A stretch of DNA of 17,513 bases from Gallionella sp. (lineage in GTDB: Bacteria > Pseudomonadota > Gammaproteobacteria > Burkholderiales > Gallionellaceae), in the NCBI GenBank assembly GCA_025362155.1, contig JANYHX010000033.1, positions 1 to 17,513 of the forward strand. The letters are read 5' to 3'. Positions 7,544 through 15,781 of the stretch are shown here, one piece after another. How positions within the stretch are numbered: position 1 is the stretch's first letter; the number at the start of each line of letters is the position of its first letter. The translations under genes and the position numbers were made by a program. The notes under the pieces are model-generated. The model made no database searches. It saw nothing but the letters and a program-made list of their open reading frames with translations, and was not told the origin of the DNA.

Positions 7544-8153
7544 TATTATTAACCTCGTTGATGAACGCGGCTATCTTTGCCGCGTCCTTGATTCCTTTGC
7601 TGGCCTCTACGCCACTGGACACATCCACTGCGTAAGGCTGCACCTGTTTAATCGCCGCCGCGACATTTTCCGCAACCAGTCCGCCGGACAAAATCACTGG
7701 TAGCGGTAATTGTTTAGGAATCAATGCCCAGTCGAAAGTGGCTCCGGTACCGCCCGGCATGCCGTTCACGTGCGCATCCAGCAGCAATCCTTTAGCACTG
7801 CGAAAATCGGACGCGCATTGTAACAAATCCACCCCTGCTTTGACGCGGATTGCTTTGATGTAAGGCTTGGAAAATTGCGCACAATATTCTGGCGATTCGT
7901 CGCCATGGAATTGCAGCATATCAAGCGGAACACAATCCAATATCTTGCGTATAAAATCCGCTTCGGCGTTTACGAACAAGCCAACCGCGGTCACGAATGG
8001 CGGCAAGATGCCCGCAAGGTGCGCGGCATGTGCAACGCTGACATGCCGCGGACTGGGTTCATAAAATACCAGCCCAATGGCATCCGCACCGCTGCGTGCG
8101 GCCGCCAGCGCATCTTCCACCCGGGTGATGCCGCAAATTTTTATTCGGGTCAA
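7521..8153 (-). CDS. trpF: phosphoribosylanthranilate isomerase
   Basis: Third-last step of tryptophan synthesis: converts phosphoribosylanthranilate to the carboxyphenylamino-deoxyribulose phosphate. The TIM barrel begins [10 protein letters not shown], with Cys7 as general base, and LLLDAH places Asp126 as general acid; both match Thermotoga TrpF numbering. I chose the TTG at 8153 (210 aa) over an in-frame GTG at 8201 because GGGAGAAG lies about 6 bases upstream and the usual N-terminus results. TTG overlaps the truA stop (ctttga), giving tight coupling. The other tryptophan genes present are trpB and trpA; trpE, trpD and trpC are not in the window. Confidence 0.95.
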   Translation of the reverse strand: MTRIKICGITRVEDALAAARSGADAIGLVFYEPSPRHVSVAHAAHLAGILPPFVTAVGLFVNAEADFIRKILDCVPLDMLQFHGDESPEYCAQFSKPYIKAIRVKAGVDLLQCASDFRSAKGLLLDAHVNGMPGGTGATFDWALIPKQLPLPVILSGGLVAENVAAAIKQVQPYAVDVSSGVEASKGIKDAAKIAAFINEVNNIDLHLPR

Positions 8154-8968
8154 AGCACTTCTCCCGATAAAGCATCGTTTTCCATTTGTGGTAATCCCCA
8201 CTTCGCTTCATATTTTATCCGGCGCAAGTATAAGCCATCTGGCGCAAAGGTCGGTGCGGCCAGGCTGCGTTCGCGACTGGCCAATACCTCCGACAACCAG
8301 CTCGGCGGATATTTTCCTTTACCCACATACACCAGACAACCGATGATGTTGCGCACCATGTGATGCAAAAATGCATCGGCGCTAAAATCAAAAATCAGCA
8401 TCTCATCTTGTCGATGAATATCAAGTTGGTGTAAATGTTTAACTGGCGACTTGGCTTGGCATTGCGCGGCACGGAACGCGCTGAAATCGTGCGCGCCCAA
8501 TAAATATTGCGCGGCAGTCTGCATTAGGGTGACATCCAGCGGAGCGTGAAACCAGCCTACCTTGCTTGCCTGGATGGCGGGGCGTACGGCTCGGTTGATC
8601 AAAAAATAGCGGTAGCTGCGCCCATGGGCAGAAAAGCGCGCATGAAATTCATCCGGGACCGGATGCGCCCAGCGCACTGCAATACTGGGGGGCAATAGGG
8701 CATTCACGCCGCGCACCCATGCAGTCAGCGGACGTTCAGCTTGAGTATCGAAATGAACCACCTGTTCAAGCGCGTGCACGCCAGTGTCAGTGCGTCCCGC
8801 CGCGATCACTGAAATCGGCTCAGCCGCAGTATGTTCATTGGTGATTTGGTCGCCTGCAATTTGGCTTAACGCGCTTTGCAATGTGTCTTGCACTGTGCTT
8901 CCCTCCGCCTGGCTTTGCCAGCCGCAAAACGGAGCGCCGTCGTATTCCACACCTAGTGCAATCCTCAT
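8150..8968 (-). CDS. truA: tRNA pseudouridine(38-40) synthase
   Basis: Converts uridines 38-40 in the anticodon arm of many tRNAs to pseudouridine. 272 residues. It opens [18 protein letters not shown], the catalytic Asp is D61 in GRTDTGVHA, and [14 protein letters not shown] and [11 protein letters not shown] follow as in TruA. An insertion of about eight residues before the catalytic motif (near TNEHTAAE) makes it slightly longer than usual. The ATG at 8968 is the last of a row of 12-14-base-spaced ATGA motifs; the preceding unit provides an AGGA about 8 bases upstream. The stop overlaps the trpF TTG. truA-trpF is a common pairing in beta- and gammaproteobacteria. Confidence 0.96.
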   Translation of the reverse strand: MRIALGVEYDGAPFCGWQSQAEGSTVQDTLQSALSQIAGDQITNEHTAAEPISVIAAGRTDTGVHALEQVVHFDTQAERPLTAWVRGVNALLPPSIAVRWAHPVPDEFHARFSAHGRSYRYFLINRAVRPAIQASKVGWFHAPLDVTLMQTAAQYLLGAHDFSAFRAAQCQAKSPVKHLHQLDIHRQDEMLIFDFSADAFLHHMVRNIIGCLVYVGKGKYPPSWLSEVLASRERSLAAPTFAPDGLYLRRIKYEAKWGLPQMENDALSGEVL

Positions 8969-9022
8969 GGTGCAATCCTCATGGGACTATCCTCATGCTA
9001 TTTTCTTCATGGCGGTTCTCAT
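8956..9022 (-). repeat. 14-bp tandem duplication with ATGA-linked mini-ORFs before truA
   Basis: Plus-strand units gtgcaatcctcatg at 8956-8969 and 8970-8983 are identical, and 8984-8997 differs at three positions. Read on the minus strand, ATGA overlaps occur at 9022-9019 (stop of the membrane protein gene), 8996-8993, 8982-8979 and 8968-8965 (truA start). They bound three mini-ORFs: nine codons from 9022, five from 8996 (MRIVP) and five from 8982 (MRIAP), each ending on the next ATG. Each GAGGA-containing unit supplies a possible ribosome binding site for the next ATG. Confidence 0.85.
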
Positions 9023-9633
9023 CGCAAGGTATCAAATAACAGCAGTAGTGCAAAGCCCACCAATAGCCCGTCGCTGATACTAAAGCGTTCCAGCGTCAAT
9101 TCCATTTGCTTGTTGACCCCAGCAACAGGCTCAAACAAACTGTTCAAGTTATCCTGCCATGTCCGCCTCTCGGTCAACATCGCGGCCTCGGCATAATGCA
9201 AGGTCAATGCCAGGCGTACCGCAACTCGTTCACGCGACACGCCTAGCCATTGCAAGGGAGTTAACAAAGCGTACAGTCCGGCAATCAATTGCATACGATT
9301 CAGCCGATCCAGCAAGATCGCCAGAGCAGCCAACGCGGCCAGCAAACGAGTGAGTTGCAGCACGCCGTCACTCAGCCCTTCACGACTGGGGCTCCATGCA
9401 CCGAGAGCCCCGAGCAGCGGCTGGCCGGGCGTGCTGTAAGCGTAGATCATCAACAGCGACAGCATGATCCAGCGGGTGCGGCGCAATAATTGCATCAACT
9501 TGCCAGCGGATAACCATGCTGCGAAAAGCAAACCCAAGCTTGTTATGAGCAGCAGAATTTCAAGGGTTAGAAATTGCATCGTCGCAACCAGCAAACACCA
9601 GGTCAATATCTGCGCGGCAGGATTAAATTTCAA
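9019..9633 (-). CDS. CbiQ/EcfT-like transmembrane protein
   Basis: 204 residues from the TTG at 9633, chosen because GAGG lies 7 bases upstream; longer in-frame starts run back through the terminator and into fimV. Hydrophobic segments lie near residues 7-40, 50-65 and 88-125 and at the C-terminus (LLVGFALLLLFDTL). The layout, with REGLSDGVLQLTRLLAALAALAILL and the later TPLQWLGVSRERVAVRLALTLHY, resembles the EcfT/CbiQ transmembrane component of energy-coupling-factor transporters. The second stretch would be the coupling-helix region touching the ATPase. No ATPase or substrate-binding partner is in the window, so the substrate and even transporter function are unproven. The stop overlaps the first mini-ORF before truA. 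Confidence 0.65.
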   Translation of the reverse strand: MKFNPAAQILTWCLLVATMQFLTLEILLLITSLGLLFAAWLSAGKLMQLLRRTRWIMLSLLMIYAYSTPGQPLLGALGAWSPSREGLSDGVLQLTRLLAALAALAILLDRLNRMQLIAGLYALLTPLQWLGVSRERVAVRLALTLHYAEAAMLTERRTWQDNLNSLFEPVAGVNKQMELTLERFSISDGLLVGFALLLLFDTLR

Positions 9634-9649
9634 AGGAATAACCTCATCC

Positions 9650-9682
9650 AAAAAAAAACGGCAGCCCAATCCAGGGCCGCCG
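9650..9682 (-). terminator. intrinsic terminator after fimV
   Basis: On the minus strand a 9-bp stem (CGGCGGCCC with GGGCTGCCG, one G-U pair), a 6-base loop (TGGATT) and a run of nine T follow the fimV stop by 18 bases. The T run ends only 16 bases before the TTG of the membrane protein gene, so it also sits directly in front of the truA-trp block. Confidence 0.9.
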
Positions 9683-9700
9683 GTACAAAAAAGCGTATGA

Positions 9701-12700
9701 TTAACCGAGTTGCTGAATAATAGTTTGCGCAGTTTCACGCTGCTCGGTATTGCCTTCACGTAACACTTCCTCAAGAATTTCACGTGCGCCGCTACCATCG
9801 CCCATTTCCTGATAGGCCTTGGCTAAGTCCAGTTTTGTCGCGACCTCCTGCCACTGATCATCTTTGTTTGCTGGAGTCGATCCATTCTGAGCTTTGATGT
9901 CATCAAAGTTCAAATTAATGCCGGACAAGCTCCCCGATGCTGCGATCGATGCAGATTCTTCGGGAATGTTATCAACCGGGAAATCCAGCATAAACGTTAT
10001 TCCGCCGTCCTCAGTTTCTATGGGCTTAGGCTGCGGCGCTGCTGAGATGCGTGTATGGCTAGTTGTCGCCACATCGAAAACCATCTCGTCCGCCAAGGGG
10101 GAGGCCGCTTCATTTGACCCTTCAGCCGCAGGCATGGAAGGATTGGTAGTGGTGATATCAAAATCCATCGTGCCTGCTTGCCCACTGTGAGAAGAATTTT
10201 TGTTGGCGGTAATATCAAAGTCCATTTCCGCACCTGGCGAAGCATGCCCCTTCCCGCCTGACATGGTCGATGTGCTTAAAAAGTCCTGCTCTGGTGATGA
10301 CGTATATTTGGCTGTTGAAGTCCCCACATTCAAATCAAAATCGAGGGACGCTGCTGTGGGAGTATTTTTTGGCGCCACCACATCAAAAGCGGTCATTTGC
10401 ATGGTCGCACTACGGGCATCTTCTATTGCTCCCCCACCGCTATACATAGGATTGTTCGGTTCCAGCTTGCGACCCATGGCGGCAGCTTGTTGCCATGCCT
10501 CGGCATCACCGGAATCCTGCAGCTGGCGCGCTATTGTCGTGAAAGAATTGGTATCCTTGCGATTAACATAAATTCCTAACAGCTTGAGCGATATCAGGTG
10601 ATTATTCGGATTGAGTTGCAGCGCTTCTTTCAATATCGCTTCAGCTTGAACATCGCGGCCAAAATTGAGGAATAAATCCGCTTCACTAATAGGATCAACA
10701 TCCTCAGATTGGGGAGGTGTAACAACTTGGGTGGCGGACAAGCGGGTAAAATCGCCGGTATCAGGAGAAGGAATGACCGGAGGAGCAATACGGCTACTAG
10801 TGGAACCGACATCAATAAAGTCCGTGGTTATTTCATCACGATTTTGTTTGGATTTTTTTCGCCGGGACACCAAAAAACCCAAGCCGCCCAACACCAGCAA
10901 GGCACCCGCGCCCGCCGCCAGATAAAGCGGTTCGTCCAGAATCTGATCCACCAGCGAGGGTTCTGATTTAACCGGTTTAGGTTTCGGGGGAGCTATCGGC
11001 GTGGGTTTGACCGCACTGGTCGCGGCCACTTCACTGGTCGCAGCTTTTGCGGGCACCACAGGTTGTGCCAATGTTGCTGCAGCCTCCGTCTTCAATTGAG
11101 CTTTTAACTGGGCAAGGCGCTGCATATCCTGCAGATTTTTTTCCAGCAGTGCAGTGCGTTGCTGTGCTTCTTTCGAGGCTTTGCTTTGAGCGACCGCATC
11201 TTCCTGAGCCGCATTTTTTTTGTCTTGCGCAGACATGGATTTGCCACCCACCCTAGTCCCCACACGGTCTTGAGGCGCTTCGCCCTTAGAGAGCTTCAAG
11301 ACCTCCTTGGCGGATTCTTTAGCCACCGGAGCCACCTCAGTTACCGAACTGCCAATCTTGCCGGTAGCTACTTGTTGTGAGGATGCAGACGGATTACTAA
11401 TTACCACCTTCGCCAGCTTTTGCCGGTATGCATTCCAGTCGGCGGTCTGGGCATGAATTTCCTTAATTGCCGCAGGCAGTGACACGCTGTTTAATTCTTG
11501 CTGGCTGGGCAAATGAAGAATTTTTCCAGCCTTAATGCGGTTCATATTTCGGCCATCAAATTGCTCAGTATTGGTGTGATACATGGCTACTAACATGCGC
11601 TCCACACTCATATCCGTCAGTTTGTATTGCTCTGCAATTTTGTACAGGGTGTCGCCGCGACGTACCGCCACCCATTCTTTATTATCCCGGACTACTGCGA
11701 CTTCCGGAGTAGCCGCAGTAGGTGTAGTTGCCGTTTTTGCCGGCTCAACGGGAGCAATATTTTCGGATGGTGCAACAACTTCTGTCGGCGGCGCCTGCTG
11801 TTCCGGCGTGACGGCAGAAGCAGCTTGCTCCACAGCCATAGGGGCAGTTTCTTCCGCTATCGCTGGCGCCGATGGAGGGACTACTGCAGCGGAAGCCGCT
11901 GGTGCTTCTGGTGAGACAACCTGCCCTTCCGGTACGGCGGTTTGCCCCTCGGGCACCACTGTTCGCACTGGAGGTACTGCCTGTACTTCCGGTACGACGG
12001 CTTGCACTGGCGGTGGGGCAGGTTGTTCGGACACATATCCGGGAGGATCCAACAGAAATGTATATTCACGGGACAGCTTGCCGGAAGACCAACTCAACTC
12101 AATCAGCAAACTTACAAAAGGATCATTGACAGGCTGTGCACTGCTAGCCTTGATGTACGGCTTCCCGTCGGGGCGATTCTCAACCTGAAATTTGAACTTG
12201 TTATTATAAGGATATTCCAGTCCGGCACTCTTATAAGTTTCAGGTGAAGCCAGCCGAGCGACCAGGCTATCTTTCTCTGTTTTGCTGATTGCCACTAATT
12301 CTATGTCAGCCTTGAGTTGTTGCCCCAGCGCTGAAACCACATTTATTCCGCCCATTCCGACGGCGGAAACAGTAATCGACAACATCAAGCCAACCACACC
12401 GAAGAATGCCAGTATAACCAACCGTCTGGCAACCCTGCTGTGGTTGCCAAGCGGGAGAGCTGGTCGTTTCAGTTGGTTTACCATAACCAGCCATTTGCTT
12501 GTCATTAACCAGCGACTTGCCAGCGTTTCTGCGGGCTTAGTCGATTGGCTATGCGAAGCTAACCAGCGGCTTATGTCACCGTTTTTAGATGACTTAGCCG
12601 AATGGCTATGTAAAGCCTCTTGACAATCTAATGGAATGGCTAGGAGTTTCCTCAGTGATTTTCGCACGCGATCAACCCTCACCTTATTTATTAAAGAATA

Positions 12701-12748
12701 AAATAACATCATAGAGTTATCAGCACAAGCTAATAATATCCTTCGCAT
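9701..12748 (-). CDS. fimV: FimV-like pilus/polar assembly protein (start uncertain)
   Basis: In pseudomonads and Neisseria this family anchors polar type IV pilus and twitching functions. In full-frame numbering: a signal or membrane segment (about 109-130), the FimV N-terminal domain (GGINVVSALGQQLKADIELV, about 133-236), a Pro/Val/Glu-rich linker with VVPEGQ repeats (240-350), LysM (about 360-415), a coiled coil (about 505-555), a membrane segment (about 606-627), an acidic cytoplasmic region with repeated FD motifs (about 802-950) and a C-terminal TPR-like domain (966-1015). The first ~100 residues are unusual: they read through a repeat array. Other starts are GTG 12667 (AGGTGAGG upstream; gives MRKSLRKLL, family-like), ATG 12505 and ATG 12484. 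It begins 6 bases after the asd stop. Domain calls are from visible motifs. Confidence 0.9.
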   Translation of the reverse strand: MRRILLACADNSMMLFYSLINKVRVDRVRKSLRKLLAIPLDCQEALHSHSAKSSKNGDISRWLASHSQSTKPAETLASRWLMTSKWLVMVNQLKRPALPLGNHSRVARRLVILAFFGVVGLMLSITVSAVGMGGINVVSALGQQLKADIELVAISKTEKDSLVARLASPETYKSAGLEYPYNNKFKFQVENRPDGKPYIKASSAQPVNDPFVSLLIELSWSSGKLSREYTFLLDPPGYVSEQPAPPPVQAVVPEVQAVPPVRTVVPEGQTAVPEGQVVSPEAPAASAAVVPPSAPAIAEETAPMAVEQAASAVTPEQQAPPTEVVAPSENIAPVEPAKTATTPTAATPEVAVVRDNKEWVAVRRGDTLYKIAEQYKLTDMSVERMLVAMYHTNTEQFDGRNMNRIKAGKILHLPSQQELNSVSLPAAIKEIHAQTADWNAYRQKLAKVVISNPSASSQQVATGKIGSSVTEVAPVAKESAKEVLKLSKGEAPQDRVGTRVGGKSMSAQDKKNAAQEDAVAQSKASKEAQQRTALLEKNLQDMQRLAQLKAQLKTEAAATLAQPVVPAKAATSEVAATSAVKPTPIAPPKPKPVKSEPSLVDQILDEPLYLAAGAGALLVLGGLGFLVSRRKKSKQNRDEITTDFIDVGSTSSRIAPPVIPSPDTGDFTRLSATQVVTPPQSEDVDPISEADLFLNFGRDVQAEAILKEALQLNPNNHLISLKLLGIYVNRKDTNSFTTIARQLQDSGDAEAWQQAAAMGRKLEPNNPMYSGGGAIEDARSATMQMTAFDVVAPKNTPTAASLDFDLNVGTSTAKYTSSPEQDFLSTSTMSGGKGHASPGAEMDFDITANKNSSHSGQAGTMDFDITTTNPSMPAAEGSNEAASPLADEMVFDVATTSHTRISAAPQPKPIETEDGGITFMLDFPVDNIPEESASIAASGSLSGINLNFDDIKAQNGSTPANKDDQWQEVATKLDLAKAYQEMGDGSGAREILEEVLREGNTEQRETAQTIIQQLG
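12484..12655. repeat. repeat array in the 5' end of the fimV frame
   Basis: Two near-complete units lie at 12506-12551 (46 bases) and 12560-12608 (49 bases). Each opens taaccagcg-ctt and closes ttag-cga-tggcta, with ends that are imperfect inverted repeats. Partial units flank them: taaccagccattt at 12484-12496 and ggaatggctaggagtttcc at 12633-12651. The same element is nested in folC at 3135-3194. The fimV frame stays open across the array, reading SRWLASHSQSTK- and SRWLMTSKW-type segments. Confidence 0.75.
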
Positions 12749-12754
12749 TATGTT

Positions 12755-13777
12755 TCAGCCGAAGTATTTCGCAATTAAAATTTCTGCAATCTGAATACTA
12801 TTCAACGCGGCACCCTTGCGCACATTATCGCTGACCACCCACAAATTCAAGCCCATTGGATGTGAAATATCTTCGCGGATGCGCCCAACATAAGTTGCGT
12901 CATTTCCCGCAGCATCGACCGGGGTCGGATAGCCGCCCGGTTCGCGCTTGTCCATTAACACCACGCCCGGCGCCTTCTCCAGCAAAGCTCTGGCCTCGAC
13001 GGCGGTAATCTTTTTGCGGGTTTCGATATGCACGGCTTCAGAGTGTCCGTAGAACACCGGCACACGCACTGCGGTAGGATTGACCACAATGGAGTCATCC
13101 TCCATGATCTTTTTGGTTTCCCACACCATTTTCATTTCTTCCTTGGTGTAGCCATTTTCCATGAACACATCAATCTGCGGCAGCACGTTAAAGGCGATAC
13201 GCTTCGGATACACCTCGACTGCTACATCTTGCTGATTGAACAGTGCGCGGGTTTGCTCGGCCAGCTCGTCGATCGCCTCTTTACCGGTGCCGGATACCGC
13301 CTGATAGGTCGCCACATTAATGCGCGCGATGCCCACTGCATCATGGATAGGCTTGAGCGCCACCAACATTTGGATGGTCGAGCAATTCGGATTGGCGATG
13401 ATGCCGCGATTCTTGTATTGCGCGATGGCGTGCGGATTTACCTCCGGTACCACCAAAGGGATATCGCGGTCGTAGCGGAAATGCGCAGTGTTATCGATCA
13501 CTATGCAACCCGCTGCGGCGGCGAGCGGCGCGTATTTTTCCGAGACACTCCCACCTGCCGAGAATAGACCAATTTGCGCCTTGGAAAAATCGAAATCATC
13601 CACATCGATAACCGTCAGTTCCTCTCCTTTGAAGGTTACTGTGGAACCGGCCGAACGACTCGATGCCAGCGGATAGATATTGCGTACCGGAAACTTGCGC
13701 TGCTCAAGTATCGAAAGCATCGCCTCTCCCACCGCGCCGGTCGCGCCCAATATACATACGTCGTATTGCTTGCTCAT
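12755..13777 (-). CDS. asd: aspartate-semialdehyde dehydrogenase
   Basis: Reduces aspartyl phosphate to aspartate semialdehyde with NADPH, the branch point to lysine/diaminopimelate, threonine and methionine. 340 residues. The NADP-binding GATGAVGEAM is at about 11-20; catalytic Cys132 is in NPNCSTIQ, Gln159 in YQAVSGTG, and Arg238 and His245 in RVPVFYGHSEA. These spacings match C135, Q162, R267/H274 of the E. coli enzyme for the first and last pairs. It belongs to the shorter class of Asd rather than the E. coli-length form. The ATG at 13777 follows AAAGG closely. It lies after leuB with a 24-base gap. Confidence 0.96.
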   Translation of the reverse strand: MSKQYDVCILGATGAVGEAMLSILEQRKFPVRNIYPLASSRSAGSTVTFKGEELTVIDVDDFDFSKAQIGLFSAGGSVSEKYAPLAAAAGCIVIDNTAHFRYDRDIPLVVPEVNPHAIAQYKNRGIIANPNCSTIQMLVALKPIHDAVGIARINVATYQAVSGTGKEAIDELAEQTRALFNQQDVAVEVYPKRIAFNVLPQIDVFMENGYTKEEMKMVWETKKIMEDDSIVVNPTAVRVPVFYGHSEAVHIETRKKITAVEARALLEKAPGVVLMDKREPGGYPTPVDAAGNDATYVGRIREDISHPMGLNLWVVSDNVRKGAALNSIQIAEILIAKYFG

Positions 13778-13801
13778 CCTTTTTCTTTCTGAAAATAATT
13801 C

Positions 13802-14866
13802 TTACAGTGCTGCGACCACCGCATCACCCATCGCCGCCGTACCGATTTTCTGCATGCCAGCCTCGGCAATATCGGCAGTGCGCACACCCTGTTGCAGCGT
13901 TTTGCGCACTGCTGTTTCGATGCGTTGCGCGATGTCTTCCTGCGCGAAGGTGTAACGCATCATCATCGCTACCGACAAAATTGTCGCCAGCGGATTGGCA
14001 ATATTTTTGCCGGCAATGTCCGGTGCGGAACCATGACAAGGCTCGTACAAACCCTTGTTGTTCGCATCCAGCGAGGCCGAGGGCAACATGCCGATAGAAC
14101 CGGTCAGCATGGATGCTTCGTCCGATAAAATGTCGCCGAAAATATTGCCGGTCAAAATCACATCGAACTGCTTGGGTGCGCGCACCAGTTGCATCGCGGC
14201 ATTATCCACATACATGTGCGAAAGTTCCACCTGTGGATATTCCTTGGCCACGTCCGTCACGATCTCGCGCCAGAACATGCTGGTATCCAGCACGTTGGCT
14301 TTGTCCACCGAACACAATATTTTATTGCGCTTCATCGCAATTTTAAAACCAACATGCGCCACGCGCCGAATCTCCGACTCGCTGTAATGCATGGTATCAA
14401 AACCCTGCCGTTCACCATTGGGAAGTTGGCGCATACCACGCGGCTGCCCGAAATAAATATCGCCGGTCAATTCGCGCAAAATCATGATATCCAAACCCGA
14501 TACCAATTCCGGCTTCAGACTGGAAGCATTGACCAACTCGGGATACACCAATGCCGGACGCAGGTTGGCGAACAAACCCAAACCCTGGCGAATGCGCAAC
14601 AGGCCTTGCTCCGGACGCATGGGCCTAGGCAGCGTATCGTATTGATAACCGCCCACTGCACCGAGCAGCACCGCGTCGGACGCAAGCGCCAGTTTTTCAG
14701 TCGCGGCCGGAAATGGATCGCCCGCCACGTCATAACCCACACCGCCAATATGCGCATACTCCATCTCGATCTTCAAGCCCTCGCGGCGCAATGCCTCCAG
14801 CACTTTCGCCGCCTGTGCCACGATCTCCGATCCAATACCATCACCGGGCAATACCGCAATTTTCAT
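13802..14866 (-). CDS. leuB: 3-isopropylmalate dehydrogenase
   Basis: Oxidatively decarboxylates 3-isopropylmalate to 2-oxoisocaproate using NAD. 354 residues with the normal start [12 protein letters not shown]. Substrate-binding arginines R93, R103 and R131 lie in [14 protein letters not shown] and [11 protein letters not shown], with Tyr138. Lys189 is in SVDKANVL, and the metal-binding aspartates D221, D245 and D249 surround [18 protein letters not shown]. The NAD-binding [10 protein letters not shown] follows. The ATG at 14866 has AGGAA about 9 bases upstream. It lies 29 bases after leuD, and the leuC-leuD-leuB order implies one operon. Confidence 0.97.
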   Translation of the reverse strand: MKIAVLPGDGIGSEIVAQAAKVLEALRREGLKIEMEYAHIGGVGYDVAGDPFPAATEKLALASDAVLLGAVGGYQYDTLPRPMRPEQGLLRIRQGLGLFANLRPALVYPELVNASSLKPELVSGLDIMILRELTGDIYFGQPRGMRQLPNGERQGFDTMHYSESEIRRVAHVGFKIAMKRNKILCSVDKANVLDTSMFWREIVTDVAKEYPQVELSHMYVDNAAMQLVRAPKQFDVILTGNIFGDILSDEASMLTGSIGMLPSASLDANNKGLYEPCHGSAPDIAGKNIANPLATILSVAMMMRYTFAQEDIAQRIETAVRKTLQQGVRTADIAEAGMQKIGTAAMGDAVVAAL

Positions 14867-14895
14867 TTACATTTCCTGTCAGAATTACACATCAA

Positions 14896-15534
14896 CTACG
14901 CGAACAACCACGGCTGCATCGCGCGATGCTTTGCCTCGTAACTCTTGATCTCATCTACATGCTGCAAGGTCAGGCCAATATCATCCAGGCCGTTCAATAA
15001 ACAATGTTTACGAAACACTTCGACATCAAATTTGAATACCTTTCCATCTGGGGCACAAATAGTCTGCTGCTCAAGGTCTATCATCAACCTATAGCCGCTG
15101 TTTGCCGACACCGCTTTGAACAACGCATCCACTTGTTCCGCAGATAGGCGAATCGGCAACAAGCCATTCTTGAAACAATTGTTAAAAAAAATGTCGGCAA
15201 AGCTGGTCGCGATAATGGCGCGAAATCCATAATCTTCCAATGCCCAGGGTGCGTGTTCACGTGATGAGCCGCAACCGAAATTTTCGCGCGTCAGTAAAAT
15301 CTGCGCACCTTGATAGCGCGGCTGATTGAGCACGAAATCGGGATTGAGTGGCCGCGTGGAATTATCCCTGCCCGGCTCGCCGTGGTCGAGATAACGCCAT
15401 TCATCGAACAAATTCGGGCCGAAACCGGAACGCTTGATCGACTTTAAAAACTGCTTGGGGATGATCGCGTCGGTATCGACGTTAGCTCTATCCAGCGGCG
15501 CGACCAGCCCATTCAGTACAGTAAATTTTTGCAC
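14896..15534 (-). CDS. leuD: 3-isopropylmalate dehydratase small subunit
   Basis: Swivelling-domain subunit of isopropylmalate isomerase; with LeuC it interconverts 2- and 3-isopropylmalate. 212 residues, normal length. [16 protein letters not shown] near residue 19 and [15 protein letters not shown] near 84-98 are the family hallmarks. The start is GTG at 15534, two bases after the stop of the small upstream gene, with GGTGG about 10 bases back; the resulting N-terminus ([22 protein letters not shown]) is right for the family. Translation is likely coupled to the preceding gene. Confidence 0.96.
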   Translation of the reverse strand: MQKFTVLNGLVAPLDRANVDTDAIIPKQFLKSIKRSGFGPNLFDEWRYLDHGEPGRDNSTRPLNPDFVLNQPRYQGAQILLTRENFGCGSSREHAPWALEDYGFRAIIATSFADIFFNNCFKNGLLPIRLSAEQVDALFKAVSANSGYRLMIDLEQQTICAPDGKVFKFDVEVFRKHCLLNGLDDIGLTLQHVDEIKSYEAKHRAMQPWLFA

Positions 15535-15536
15535 TT

Positions 15537-15770
15537 TTATTTAGCCACCTTATCCACTTTTTCGCCTGCTTTTTTCAGCCCACGACCCACCCATTTGCCA
15601 CCCTTCTTGACCCCTTTAACCGCAGCCTTACCTCCCTTATCAATGCCTCGGGCCGCGGCGTGACCGCCTTTCTTAATTCCATTCCCGGCACGATCAACAA
15701 CGCTTTCATCAGCCCATACATTGCTACCAACAAGAAAACCTACCACCCATAAAATCGCCATCTTTTTCAT
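15537..15770 (-). CDS. small secreted Lys/Gly-rich protein between leuC and leuD
   Basis: 77 residues from the ATG at 15770, chosen because AAAGGA lies about 6 bases upstream. An in-frame ATG at 15785 overlapping the leuC stop (ATGA) would add five residues. A signal peptide is visible ([20 protein letters not shown], cleavage probably before DES). The mature part is about 57 residues, very basic, with degenerate repeats ([41 protein letters not shown]) that would form amphipathic helices. From memory, many betaproteobacteria carry an entericidin-type lipoprotein gene at this spot. This protein resembles entericidins in size and Gly/Lys pattern but lacks a lipobox Cys. Function unknown. Confidence 0.8.
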   Translation of the reverse strand: MKKMAILWVVGFLVGSNVWADESVVDRAGNGIKKGGHAAARGIDKGGKAAVKGVKKGGKWVGRGLKKAGEKVDKVAK

Positions 15771-15781
15771 ATCCATTCCTT

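Noticed and set aside
9634..9798. Longer start for the membrane protein gene inside fimV
   Set aside because: The added 55 residues read across the fimV 3' end and the terminator hairpin; the TTG at 9633 has a good GAGG site and begins at the hydrophobic protein proper.
12484..12655. Possible CRISPR-like array
   Set aside because: Only two near-complete, diverged units with spacing of a few bases and no regular unique spacers; no cas genes are present. A small interspersed palindromic element fits better.
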